Made by a program: the position numbers and the translations under genes. Positions 12,504 through 25,100 of a stretch of DNA of 64,000 nucleotides are shown here, one piece after another. The first letter of the stretch is position 1, and every line of letters begins with the position of its first letter. The stretch covers positions 14,136,001-14,200,000 of the forward strand of contig OU452204.1 in the NCBI GenBank assembly GCA_911728435.2, written 5' to 3'. This DNA is from Apoderus coryli. Lineage: Eukaryota; Arthropoda; Insecta; Coleoptera; Attelabidae. The notes under the pieces are model-generated. The model saw only the letters and a list, made by a program, of their open reading frames with translations. It had not been told where the DNA came from and searched no databases.

Positions 12504-13788
12504 CCCTTAGCTGGTATCGTCATTTTAACTTACGTAACTGGTATCGTCGGGTCGATTCTGACCCAACCCTTTTTAAAAAGGGTGAGACTTCGAAATACCG
12601 AAAAATCATTATCTAAACAATTTTTGCAATGTATACAACAGGTTTATAGATATAAAACTCTTTGGTATGGAAACACTTTATTTTCGGAAAACAAATACAA
12701 ATACTGTCTCTAAAAATGAGTAACAAAATATAATTTCCAAAATTTTAATTGCAACGTGAAAATATAAAAAAAAGTAACCTAATAGGCCCTTATAAAACAT
12801 ATTAAGCCTTAACATTCTACAACAAATAGCTTCTCGTATAAAAAAAGTGCAATAACATTTGCATAACATGTCACTCATATCTGGTAGTTTTCACATAGCA
12901 CTGTAGCTGCGCTGTGTAGTTTACACACGTGCTCGTTACACGCATTACAATATTGTAGAATGTTTATTGTCATTGTTTGATCGACACATGTAACACGTGG
13001 TTTTCTCGCCCTACTAACTGCGTCAGGCTCAGGAACTCTGCTCTGAGAAGTAGACGGCCTACTTTCATTCGCGGTAGTCTCGTCGCACTTTAGGAGTCGA
13101 AGTTCCCTAGGAAGTCTTGTTTCCAATAAACGTCGTCTCATCTGAGGTTCAGTTAGAGTTTGACCTAAGTGAATAATAAAATTGCGTCGCCTCAGAACTT
13201 TCAGTTCCAGATTGTAACAATATAAAGAAATTTACAGATTCTATAATCAACACAGCATACCAAATAGCGCACGGCCACCTTCTGGTTCTACGACCCTTCT
13301 GATCTAATGCATCAACCCCCGCTTTTGTGGAGTTATAATATATAATCATATCAGGTTTCTTTGATTCTTCATCTAATTTGTTATCATGGTGGTGGAACGA
13401 TGTATTTGGTACATACGACACTAAATTTGTATTGCGCGTGATTACTATCGATAGTAGGCATGTCACTAATATCTCTATTATCTTCACCATTCAAGAACAA
13501 CTCACGTACTGCTTCTCCGGTACATTCCTTGCCGTCAATAACGATAAAATCCATAATGAAATAAATTGAAAACACACACACAACTGGTATTCTGGGGTCA
13601 AATCTGACCAGAACACGTTCAACTCGACACTAGCGATGCTTAAAGTGAACTGCCGCTTGAGGTATCTAATTGTACGCATACTATATAAGAAGTCACGGGA
13701 TCCTCACCATATAACTGCAAAAGCGTCTAATCTGTGAACACTTATTGATGCTCCGGGTCAATTCTGATCCGACGATACCAGTTAAGGG
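12504..13788 (-). mobile_element. Internally deleted piggyBac element PB2 (only in unit A)
   Basis: Termini CCCTTARCTGGTATCGTC are flanked by TTAA on both sides (12500-12503, 13789-13792). Unit B keeps the unoccupied TTAA at 24304-24307. On the - strand, 13149-13490 has KKPDMIIYYNSTKAGVDALDQ (split here: KKPDMIIYY, then NSTKAGVDALDQ) and TRRWP, the block around the last catalytic aspartate. 12875-13141 has RPSTSQSRVPEPDAVSRA and a Cys/His tail (ILQYCNACNEHVCKLH). The first two catalytic aspartate regions are deleted. Subterminal palindromes GGGTCGATTCTGACCC (12549-12564) and GGGTCAATTCTGATCC (13755-13770) mirror each other at the two ends. Confidence 0.92.
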
Positions 13789-15038
13789 TTAAAAATAACA
13801 AATACTTGCGGCCAGCTTTCCAACAACCGGTTAAGAAGAAATGAAAATGGTTTCCTTTTGACCTCAGCAGTCAATTTATTCAAAATCACTTTGAGCTTCT
13901 TGACCACGAACATGTAATTTTCTTCACAATCTTGACTTTTTTCGTTTTCTTCTGTTTAAATCTAATGCCAAGTATGCAGCCGCCGCAGCTGCTTACAAAA
14001 ACATGATGACGCAAATTAAAGTTGCCTCTATGACTTGATTGCATGCTAAACACTTTTCCAACAAACAACATGCGGCAGTGGGCGACACAATTCCTAGCCA
14101 CAATGATTATAGGTATGCGGCATAGTCGCATATTTAGAAACAGGAAACAGAAGTCGACTTGTTGCATGTAGGATAATGTTGCCTCAGTGGAATTGCGCTT
14201 TTTTTTTAAACGACTTTTATTAGATTACAGCAAAAAATATACAATTCGCTATGCATATTTGAAATAAATAGTAAACAGGGAAGCAATACTTTTCCAAAAA
14301 TTTATTAAAAAAAAACTGAACCAAAAATATAGGAAAAAACTCATGAGACTACAAATTGTTCTATCACTTACAACCCTAGTGGAAAAGAGATGGAATTTTC
14401 CTAGATTTAGATAATCATTTTGCACCACTTAGAGAGAGTGACGGCTTCTATAAAATTAAATACTTCAACTCGTTTTTATTCAATATCCTTTATTTTTAAT
14501 GTACAGGGTGGGCACTTGTTTACAGAATTCAGAGCTATTCTATTCAAATAATTGCTTTTCACGTTTATGATCCTAATTGGTTCTAATTAATAGTTTAGTT
14601 TAATATTGTTACAAAAACATTCAGAGAATTTCAGAGGCTAATTTCTTACCAATATTTAAATTATTTTTTTATATTTTAAATATAGATGGTACATTTTTGG
14701 AGTAATACTTGTGAAAAACTAAGCAAGGTTTTATGAAAGGCCTTATCATTATAGGTTATTAATTATTCGATCAAATTAAATAATTGATTGTGTAGAAAAA
14801 TCGCTGTGGAAAATTAACATGAATTGTAAAATTAAAAATATATAATTTTATGACTATAGTTTTCATTATTCTTTCATTTTCATCCTATTTTACTTCTTTG
14901 GAAGAGAAACATTTTAGAAAGCGTAAAAACTTAAAATATTTTAATATTATCAATACATTTGATGGTGACAAAATGGTGAAAATCTTGCTAGAAAACGCAA
15001 GAATTTACGTTTTCTACTTAAAAATTATGAAAACGTAC

Positions 15039-18000
15039 CTACAAGGCAAATATTCTAACATAATCTACAATAAAATGACTGCTGTCTCCCTCCGTATTCC
15101 ACGTAGGCAACCACTGTGATTTACCATTCCAGAAGTCCCGGAATGCCGTACCTGAGCTGCTCGACCACGGTTTTCCACCAGGATTGGTTGCATCATCAGG
15201 GAAATATCCATTTGTTCCACCTACCGCTAAATTGATAAGAAGATAGTATTCCTGATCGAATGGTGCCATTTTTGTACCATATTTCCAGGGGTTCTCCAGA
15301 CCTGATTTAGAGAGATCGCCATAGTTCCAAAAACCAGCTAAAATAAATAAAATATTCATAACTTGTTTTGCGGTCTAATATAAAAGAATTATTCTGCTTT
15401 TTGTTGTTGTTTGATATGTTTTAAACAATAAAATAAATATGTTCATTATTATTATTATTATTAAAGATAACTATATGATCCGTGAAACAAATTATTGCCC
15501 TGTAATTCAAATTATCAGAGTAATGGTGATGTAATTACCATTTATTTTTTAAAATGAGTATTGAATCAGCCATGGTCTTTCATAATATTGTTTTTCTACA
15601 ATTTTTTACACAGTTTCTGTAATTATCTAGTATACCGATGCTTATTGAACAAAACAGTAATCCATGGTGATTATTAGGAACTACAGTGCCTCTAGAGTTT
15701 CGTGACTATTCTTTTTCGATTTCTGTCACCATGATATATCCTAATTTTTTGTTAAGTACACATCGAAAGGAACTCCGTAAGTATTGTGACGCTGCCTACT
15801 AACTAACTGCATCTCCAAAAGTTAACTTCAGTAGGATGTAGGATGGGTCGGTCTAGTTCGAAGGGAGTATTTATACGGTACGTCTTACTGTGCGGAAAGT
15901 TGTGGCAATTACTCTTAAGATGTGATTGAATTAAAATTAATAAAAATTACTCGTGCACAAAATTCCAATCACTAATTATTTACAGACAGTCAAATGGATT
16001 TCAATTACCAATAATTATTTCTAAAAGTAATTAATTACTTTAGTCAATTATTTTGGTTGACTTACTTATAAATATTTCAATTACTTGCAAGTAATTAAAT
16101 TACTTGCACACGTTTCAATTGCTTTAACGATTATTGAATTAGTTTCGTAAATTAACTCAATAATAAATGTCGTACCTCTATGTGTCGCAGTAGGTATTTG
16201 CAATTTGTTAAAGTACGAAGGGCAGGTTTTAGTATTATCTCAGGTTTATTTATTTAACAAACAAAGTGTTCTTGATAGATTTAACGGGGCACTTATAAGA
16301 AATCGTATTTTTAATTTTTCGATAAAATGTAATTGTTTAAAATTTCTTTTGTTTGTTCAATAAATCAACATAATATTAACAATGATAATTAAAAATTTTT
16401 TGGTACAGAATGCACGACAAACTTTGAAATGTAGATACGCAAAATTAAAAACACTTATTATTTGAAGTATGTACCTAGCAGAAATTGGAGAAAGGATTCT
16501 GAAAACGGAAATTTTTCTTCACAAACAACACAACGCAACAGGGAATTAATTTAATTACAAAACATGTTTATTCAATGTGAATCAAGTTCTATAATACCTA
16601 CTACTTTAAATACCAAATATCAAACTTAAAGTGAAGCTGCAGAAATGCCCTTAAAAGTTTTACATAGATACCTACTCATCAATTACTAACATACATTCAA
16701 TATTATATTTAAGAAGCACAAAACAGTTAGTACAAACCTTTAATGATGTGGGATACATGATATTTTATCTGTGAAAAAAGTCTAAGATATTATTAGTTTT
16801 TGAAATCTCTTAAAACGTTATTTGTAATTACCTACTTCAGGTGTTTGTGAGGCGTCAAATGAATAAATAAATAAATAAATTTCTATATGCTTCAAAGTTA
16901 CATGCCAATTTTATTTAAAAAAAGGTCAATTAGTAATATATTCGAAATGTCCACCTCTTTGTTCCATGCACGCTTGTGCCCGTCAGCCAATAGAACTAGT
17001 TACCTGGAGTTGGCACTCGTATTATCGTATTTGTTCGACAGCCTGCTACGCTCCAATAAATCCTCACGTGTATTCAATACAATATCAATTCACATTATTT
17101 AATGAAGGATCAATTGCTTAGTTGGTTATCTTATTTATGTATAAATACCGTTTTTTTTTGTAAAAATTCCCATATTTTTGATTCATTTATGACTCCCAAA
17201 GACCCATGTTGAAGCTCCTGTTTCGGGGTCAATAGTGTTAGCAGAAGTAATATTAAGGTTAGGGGGCTATGGTCTTTTACGTATAATAAAGATTTTTGTT
17301 TATTTGGGTATAAAGATTAATTTTATTTTTATTGTTGTTGCTTTAATAGGCGGGTTTTTTGCATATTTAATTTGTTTACGTCAAAGTGATATTAAATCAT
17401 TAATTGCCTACTCATCTGTGGCTCATATGGGTTTAGTGTGTGCTGTTTTTTTTACTTAAAACAAGTAGTGTACTATACTCTCCCACAATTTGAACATAAC
17501 GACACGGTATAACTTGTATTACACCAGTAATTCAGAGACAAATTACAATTACAGCTTTTGTGGAGTAATTGAATTACTAACAAGTAATTGAAGAGGATTT
17601 TTAAATTATTTTAATTCAATTACCGACAGCGAAAAACTACTCAAAACAAACAGCTTACACAACACTCACTTTTACTTAGAGACAAACTCTCCAGACGACG
17701 CAGGTCAAACTGATTCTCTAGGGGCATTAATTCCTTTGGCAAATGACTACTTTTCTGAGAATAATGAGTATTTCACAATTATTAGTAACATTTAAAAATT
17801 ATATCCTAAATTTTTTGGAAAATAATTCAAATAAACCTTATAGATGCGTTGTATTTTGGTTTACTGACCTTCTGTAGGAGTAACTGTACCCAAAATCTCA
17901 TCATCAACTGAGAATTGTAAATAATCCGGTGTCCAAGTAAGTTGATATCTATGGAAACCAGTATTGAAACCCTTAACATCATTTTTCTCAAAATGTGTGT

Positions 18001-21000
18001 ATGGGTATTGATTGTAAAAGTAGTTTGGTCCCCAATGCATTGTACTCGATACCTGGAAACAAATTTATGAATTTATAATTTGTATATTTTGAGAATAGCA
18101 GGCACTGTCCCATATATGTCTGAGAACGACATGGAACATTAACTAAAATTATTTAAAATAGAATGGCCCTCCTATATCTGGACCCCTCAGCAGTGATATC
18201 ATTCAAATATTATATTAGGAATGCTGACAATAGTATTTATCTACTTAAAAATTAAAAACACGTACTTGTTTTGTGCCGATATTTGTACCAGCTGAATTCA
18301 CCAAATTCTCATTCCCACGGCTCTCCATAATATCGATTTCACCAGAAGCTGGCCATGTGGAGTATTGATTGTATCGGGGCAATAGCCAGATAGCTGAAAA
18401 AGCAAAGGAATTGTTTCCTTAATATTTCAATAATTTATATCATAGATAGATAAAAATAGGTTTTATAAAAGTTAAACATATTAGAATTAAAAAAAATATC
18501 GTACAAGGCATTCCATTTAAATATATATAAAATTTTAAAAAATGAATAAAACATTTATTTCTTGGGGTATTGCAGTTTGGAAAATTAAAGAGTATGTGCT
18601 TATGTGTGTTATTTGCTATGCAATTTGACCTTTAATTGTTACCGTTTGGAGTTTTTGTTTTCTTTCTTTTTTCACTTTATGTTTGTTAATGGTTAATGTG
18701 TATAATGTTTAAATACATTTAGATTAGGTAGAATAACGATCTAAGAGCGAACCTCACCTTTTTAATAAAATACGTTGATAATTTGTAGGTATTATTTTCA
18801 ATTCGTATTTTGTATTTTATTTAATATAGGATGTGATTGTTTAATTATGTATAGTTTTGTAAGGTTTATTGAATGAAGACGTTTGTTATTATTATTATTA
18901 TATAAATTAGTTTTTGATATATAGATACGTTTAAACATTTTTTAATATTCTATTTACGTCCTACTTATTTAGACTTAATGCAAATGTTCAATCACCAAAG
19001 TTGACTAAATAAATCAGTTAAACAATATCAAGTAATTTCCAATTTCACAGATATTTTTTTGCTGTTTCTAATAATAATATCAATTACCTGGCCATAACCA
19101 ATCTCCTGTTGGAATCTTTGCATTAACTTCTACTTTACCATATTTAAAATTAAAAGAGTTTACGGTGCGGATTCTTGCACTTTTTATGGGATTGAGATAG
19201 TTGGTTGCTGTTCCTGTTCGACTGCATCCATAGTTTGAAGGATCAGTACATCTAAAATTTTAATCAATTTTTATCAGGTATTTTATTCATGCTCATGCTA
19301 TTGATCTGGATTTTTATATAACAAATTCAATGTAAATAAATTAAAATTGTATTTCTCCTGAAGTAATCCATATATATTTATCTCAAATGAAAGATTTGAA
19401 GTCGGGAGTCTATAAGTTGACTTGCGGGAGTTGTCCTAAAGTATGTATAGGACAAAGGAGACGTACTTTCAAAAAACCTCTCAAGGACCATCGATCTTCG
19501 TTCAAGAAACAAAGAGAAGATTCAACATACGCTAACCACCTTTTAGAAGAACACCATGATTAATGAGGATTTTGAGATATTACATGTTGAAAACAAAAGT
19601 AAGAAACTTAACCTCTTGGAATCACTAGAAATTAACAAATTTTAGAATTCTAACACCCATCATAATGTAATTTTACATGAACAGACCAGAAACTAATTAT
19701 TCTCCTTTGTTCAACTATTACTATTTCTTCCAGTTTTTATTATTCTTCTTTCCCTCTTTTTGGTTTTATAGCTTAGGTAGAGAATGTTTGTAAAAGTAGT
19801 TTAGTTTATATCTAACATCTGAAGAAGCCACTGTGTGGTGAAACTATACGTTATATGCAGTTCTTGCTATTTCAAATAATCACATTTTTATTATATCAGT
19901 TCGAGTAGAGTATACTAGGAATAACTACGAGGTAGAACTATTCTACTATAATAGTACGACACTGGACAAGATTTTTCAAATGTAAAGTCAAGTCAATATA
20001 TAATTGAGAAATTAGCCACAGAAATTTCACAATAGTTCAATCCCATTGAAGTATGCAAGTTTGTTAAACAAACGTTGATTCTTTATGATGGGTTCCCCCT
20101 AGTTTTAGCAGAGCCTTTACAAACATAAAATTATCAAGAAGAAGCGGCTCCGAAAAAAGTTAAATCAGTCTTTACAGTCATTTTAATTAAAGGATAGTAA
20201 TTTTAAGGGAAGTTATTAATTAGTTGCAGGCAAAGAAGTTTGTTGACCAATACAGTAATTTTGTAATTCTATTTAAAGAAACGTCTTATCTATGAGACTT
20301 TTGATAAAGCCGATACTTATCATTTTTATGAATAAATACCTACTGATTGTAATTTTATCAATTTTTAAATAACTACTTGATTTTTAACGTAAGTGCTGGG
20401 ATTTTTAACAAATATTTACCTCGATATGGATATTTACCGTATAACTTACATAATTTGACAACTGGAAAGTTTTTGTTGAATTATTGAACCCGTTTAAATA
20501 CAAATTTGGTCTACTGGTGAATTTTATTCCCATGGAATGGCATTGTAATATTACATTGCTCATAGATTAGGTAGCGTAGGGAGATAGTTACAACAACTGC
20601 AGCTACATGCATACATATTTGAGGAGTAAAGGAAAGTCAATCTCCACAAAATTAAATTTAATAAAGTCAACAAAATATGATGAGAAGAAGTTAAAAATCA
20701 ATTATTATGCATGTTTCCGGTACCCTTATCCCACAATAACTACTCTCTATGTTATTAGTGATAATAGGACCACGAGTCCTGAAACTGATTTTTAACATTT
20801 TGAATTTAACATAATTTTTACACTCATTGTCATTTGACTCTCATAATTAAATTTAATAATTATGTTTTTGTTGTTTTATTATAATACCTAATAATGTATT
20901 TTCTTGTCCTCTTAATAAATAAAAGGCCCCAAATGCAAACGTACAAGAGATGGCTAATTATGCAGTTATTTTTCAATGAGTGAGAAAAATTATTTTTGAG

Positions 21001-22389
21001 TGTCTAAAGAACACACTAACAGATGATTCTATTGAACTAAAAAAATGACTGTGAACAATTACTTCTTTGTTTAAGATAAAATTACCTTGACTACTTTTAT
21101 ACAAGAATAGAATATTTTCATTCAATAATTATTATCAGTAAAAAATATATGAAGATAGTAAAAAGTAGCCAACAAATACAAGATTGCTAATATAAATATG
21201 ATAAATTGTGATGTATCTCCATCTAGATTCTAGATTGTTTTTATGTAGTTATAGGCTGGAAGTGGAACTATAATTTTAGACGTATCTAGTATATTTTTTA
21301 TGTCAACATTCGTTACTCAAATATTTGCCCCTTTGGGGACTGATAAAACAGCCAAAATCCCTTCTCGCATAGACCCGCCACTGGAAAAGACTTTGCTGGG
21401 TGATGAGTTCTACAATTCAGAACCCGCGAGAAGAAGGAATATTTGACAGCTCAGGTTTTAAATGTTTTAATATGAACAGTAAATGAATGACAGACTTGGG
21501 CTCAAATTTCTTGATAATATTTAACCCGTATCAATTAGAAAAGTTTTAGCCATAAAACTGGTCGGTTGCGTAACATATGGCTTACAACGGCTGTATAAGT
21601 TATCGCAGTATACTCTACTGATTAAGATGGAATATTATTCTGAATACTATAAATACATACTGTCCAGCTGGATCACCACCATATATTGCCAATGTTCCAG
21701 AGCTTAAAAAGTCTTCACCGTGTTCATCAGCTAGCAAAGTGGGACGAATATGTAAATAACCATTATCCACATAACTGTTTGATCTGTTGTTCGTGTAGTA
21801 TTCGAATTCCCAGTTCTATATAGAGAAGAATAGAAGTATTATTGCAAACAGAAATAAAAACTGTAAATTGATCCACATAAGAGGCACATCATCATCCACA
21901 AATAGTTTGTCGAAAGGTTTTTGCAAGACAACACAAAAACGCCATGCATGAAAGACCAAAAATCAAGGGGGTGTGGTATCACGCCAATAGATCATAAAGA
22001 AGTCTAATTTATTCTTAATATTATTACTGATTTAGGACAAAGTGTTTATTATTGAGCATAAACTAATATTGATACACACTTGGCGAGCTATTTTCTTGAA
22101 AATTAAATTAATACTGGACTATAAATAAGAGACACCCTTGATTGTGAGAAAAAGTACTTCTACTTACCCCACCTCCACTCAACGTTAGTTCGTGCTCCCA
22201 AATTTTCAAATCGAACTGATCGAATGTCTCTTCAAAAATAAGATCACCAGAACATAAATTCTGAGTCTGCGGTACCTTTCCATAAGCATGAGTACCAGTT
22301 ACTGTTGTCTTACTTGGCGTGGTACAACCCTGCACACTATAAAGTATTACGCTCAGTATGGCACTACTGCACAGAAACAAGTTAGTCAT
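15039..22389 (-). CDS. GH16 beta-1,3-glucanase (laminarinase), gene A, 6 exons
   Basis: Exons 22168-22389, 21661-21815, 19088-19251, 18266-18393, 17869-18052 and 15039-15337 join in frame (1152 nt, 383 residues) with GT-AG junctions. The protein has a signal peptide (residues 1-20), then a single GH16 domain. Exon 4 carries the catalytic motif GEIDIMES: E199 as nucleophile, D201, and E204 as acid/base. Supporting family motifs are [19 protein letters not shown] (exon 3), GDWLWPAIWLLP across exons 3-4, and a [12 protein letters not shown] block with [14 protein letters not shown] in exon 6. There is no N-terminal CBM39, so it is a hydrolase rather than a GNBP/beta-GRP recognition protein. It should cleave beta-1,3-glucan outside the cell, probably in the gut. 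It differs from gene B at about 25 residues by my reading. Large introns contain Penelope, mariner and NUMT sequence. Confidence 0.93.
16880..17516 (-). mobile_element. Tc1/mariner-superfamily remnant, unit A (interrupted by a NUMT)
   Basis: The - strand of 16900-17075 aligns with the transposase C-terminus in unit B (see 29556-30290), including a version of the RGGHFE tail. The right end (CATAACGACACGG...TTG before TA at 17517) is present; the left terminus seen in unit B is deleted here. The coding part has several stops. The NUMT at about 17151-17447 sits inside it. Confidence 0.6.
17151..17447 (+). pseudogene. nad4: NUMT: nuclear copy of mitochondrial ND4
   Basis: From 17160 the + strand reads, in the invertebrate mitochondrial code, [20 protein letters not shown] then [10 protein letters not shown] and [18 protein letters not shown], the core of NADH dehydrogenase subunit 4. 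The tryptophan of HLWLPK is encoded by TGA (17192-17194), a stop in the nuclear code, so this is mitochondrial in origin and not a nuclear gene. Both flanks match unit B, which lacks the insert, so it is truly nuclear. The right junction shares TTTTTTTTACTT with unit B, suggesting microhomology-mediated insertion. Non-functional here. Confidence 0.92.
19385..19870 (+). mobile_element. Penelope-like element remnant (GIY-YIG end), unit A
   Basis: In GH16-A intron 2 the + strand reads [24 protein letters not shown], here split as [13 protein letters not shown] and [10 protein letters not shown], then [20 protein letters not shown]. This is the GIY-YIG endonuclease region of Penelope-like retroelements. 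Frameshifted tail pieces and a CTGAAGAAGCCACTGTGTGG block near 19820 follow. Unit B has the same insertion in shorter form (32172-32390), so it predates the duplication. Confidence 0.75.
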
Positions 22390-22445
22390 TTTGTTTTCTA
22401 CTTAATCGATATTAAAGACTCACACTAATTAAATGATATATGGCC

Positions 22446-22451
22446 TTTATA
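22446..22451 (-). promoter_or_regulatory. TATA box of GH16 gene A
   Basis: TATAAA on the - strand within CATATAAAGGCC, 57 bases upstream of the ATG. Gene B has the same element at the same relative place. Confidence 0.5.
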
Positions 22452-22762
22452 TGCCTCGTTTTGCTTGATAAAAACAGTAATAATTATGTAGTATGCACTT
22501 AAACCGGGATTTTTATCAGTACCTACCTACACTTAAGATTGCACTCTATTGTTTTTGTAGATAAAAGTTGATATTTTTTTAAGTTAATTTTATATTTCGG
22601 GAAATGCCTTGTTGGTATGTGGTTGTATTTCCTTATATCCGCAAAAGTCCCGTGGATATTTCCGGATTGAACACTAATGTTTAATTTTTTGAAGTAATGT
22701 TTAATGTTCGGAGTTAATCCAGAAATGAATAATATAATTTTCATTAATTTCAATTACACGTA

Positions 22763-23505
22763 TAGCAAAACCAATAATTTATTGTTGTAAATTAGGTATT
22801 TTATTGCAGAAAATATATATAATTTTTGTGAATAGGTACTGGAAACCATACAAGGCCATGATGCAACATAATTATTTAATCTAAATGAGATATATTTATT
22901 GATTAATTTGAGTTTATCTGAATAATAGTGATTAATTATATCTGACTTCTGGAAACTCCATAATTTTAATACAGCGGATATTAACTATATGTTAAGACAA
23001 TGGATTGCCTTACATATATGCATTACAAACAAAAACCTAATAAGAATTAACTACTATTTATCATATCCGTAAAAATCAATATACAAAACACTTGTATAAG
23101 AATTGAAAACCGTTTTAACAGTTGATTCCACTCTGAGATTGTTTTAATAGATTTTACATATGTCTATGTTTTTTCTACAGATAATTTATTGACAATATCA
23201 ATTTAAAAACTCACAAGATTCTTAAAGATATTTCCCAGCATGCGTCGCAAGAAGTTTCTGCTGTTAGATACCGATGCATGAGTGGTTGGGTTTTCTGATT
23301 TTCATAACTTAGACCTGTAGTTATAATGTTGGTCTTGCCACTGAGTTTGCAGAAACGTTATTACATTATTTAATATACACACACCGGCAAAATTAGCCCA
23401 ACGGCCAAAATTTACTCTAAGTTTGACTTCGCTTTTCTGCAAACTCAGTGGGGTCTTGCCACCCGAAACATTATTACATTATTTAATATACGCAAAATTA
23501 GCCAG
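22763..23505. other. Spacer between the two GH16 duplication units
   Basis: No gene. It contains a partial direct repeat: the block beginning GTCTTGCCAC at about 23332-23400 recurs at about 23452-23503, with CATTATTTAATATACGCAAA-type sequence. An inverted copy of GAGTTTGCAGAAA lies between them. This sits at the junction of the tandem units. Confidence 0.45.
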
Positions 23506-24408
23506 AGAGTGTCAAAAATATTTTAAAATTCCTCGATTTGTGCTAGACAAACTAAGAGACAATTTTTGTGATTGCCAAGTAGGTAATATTTATTCCAATT
23601 TTGGATATTCTGTTAGTCAATAAAAATGCCGCATCAACGAAGAAAATATGTCAAGTTTTAATTTAATTTTTTAATTCCTAGTAATCTTTGTAATACAGAT
23701 TCCAGTAACCAAATTCTCGCTAATCGTTTAGAGCCTAAAGATTTGGGAAAACCCTAATATTTTGGAATTAATGCGGCCGATGTGCAATTATATCAACAGA
23801 ATCGGTCATATATAATAATGCATTAAAGGCTATATTTATGTAATTATTGTGAAGCACATTTTCCACATATTTAAAAAATATTTAAGATTCTTTGTACCCT
23901 TACAATATCGGTAGCAACAAAATATGCGTCTTGACTTTGTTTTTTAGTAGGCACACAATCCTTAAATTAATAACTTACTTTCGATGTAACTTAAGTATAA
24001 GTATTATTTTGTGATTTTCCGAATCCTGTCTTATACCTTTTGCATTTTTGGTTTTGATATTGTTAGCAGAACCTTTTTATAATAATCATGAATATATAAG
24101 AGCCGTTGTTGCCCAGACGCATAAGTCACTGCTCCACAGGAATGACCTTGTCGAACGATGTTCGCATTATCCATCAGTCATCAGATCAGTGCGCACGTCT
24201 ATCTGCCAAGAAAAACTGGAATTTTGACAAAACAACTTTATTCATTGAAAATTATCATAATTCTCCAGAATGATGGCATACTTAAATTGCTGAGATAGTA
24301 GACTTAAAAATGACAAATTGAAACAATTAGCAAGTAATTACAATTGTAGTGGGATTGAGGTAAAAAAGAAAAACTTGTTGCCAGCTTTCCATTGCGAAAG
24401 AAAAAAAA

Positions 24409-24630
24409 CTACAACCGGCTAAGAAGAAAGGAAAATGGTTTGCTTTTGACCTCAGCAATCAATTTACTCAAAATCACTTTGAGCTTCTTGACCACGAACA
24501 CATCCCTAATTTTCTTCACAATCCTGACTTTGTTCGTTTTCTTCTGTTTAAAGCTAATGCCATGTATGCAGCCGCCGCAGCTACTTATAAAAACATGATG
24601 ACGCAAATTAAAGTTGCCTCTATGAATTGA
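24409..24630 (+). pseudogene. Unidentified coding-looking stretch, 73 codons
   Basis: This frame is open from 24409 to a TGA at 24628. It contains KWFAFDLSNQFTQNHFELL, FLHNPDFVRFLLFKANAMY and an alanine run. The corresponding stretch of unit A (about 13815-14030) has a TGA and a frameshift, so it is not conserved as a gene. I do not recognise the family. It may be a captured exon or part of an undescribed transposon. Confidence 0.3.
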
Positions 24631-25100
24631 TTCCATGCTACACAGTTTTCCAACAAACAACATGCGGCAGTGGGTGACAAAATTCCTAGCCACAATGATT
24701 ATAGGTATGCTGCATAGTAGCATATTTAGAAACAGGAAACACAAGTCGAATTGTTGCATGTAGGATAATGTTGCCTCAGTGGAATTTCGCCTTTATTTAA
24801 ACGACTTTTATTAGATTACCTGCGACTATAGTGAAAAAAAGGTGGAATTTTCTTGCATTTTCCTAGATCTAGATAATCATTTTGCACCACTTAGAAAGAT
24901 GGACGGCTTCTATAAAAATAAAATACTCTTTTATTCAATAAATATCCTTTATTTTTAATGTACAGGGTGGGTACCTTTTTTCAGAAACTAGAAGAGAGAG
25001 AAAAGGTACTGTCCCCAAATAAAGTTCTCATCCTGTACAATGACTACTTGTTTACAGAATTAAGAGCTATTCTATTCAAATAATTGTTTTTCATCTTTAT

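Larger units (their letters stand above)
12041..22762. repeat. Tandem duplication unit A (GH16 gene A)
   Basis: This 10.7-kb unit aligns in direct orientation with 23506-35596 across exons, introns and flanks. Homology starts at the AGAGTGTCAAAAATATTTTA stretch (12041 / 23506) and ends at CAATTACACGTA (22762 / 35596). Unit-specific insertions account for much of the length difference. A 743-base spacer separates the units. Confidence 0.88.

Noticed and set aside
13886..14167. 93-codon - strand frame in unit A, with a related frame at 24409-24759 in unit B
   Set aside because: Its homologue in B overlaps a better + strand frame on the other strand, and neither strand is kept open in both units.
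17235..17459. A nuclear membrane-protein gene encoding the ND4-like peptide
   Set aside because: The upstream TGA is read as Trp only in mitochondria, and the frame ends at the insertion junction, so this is a NUMT rather than a nuclear gene.
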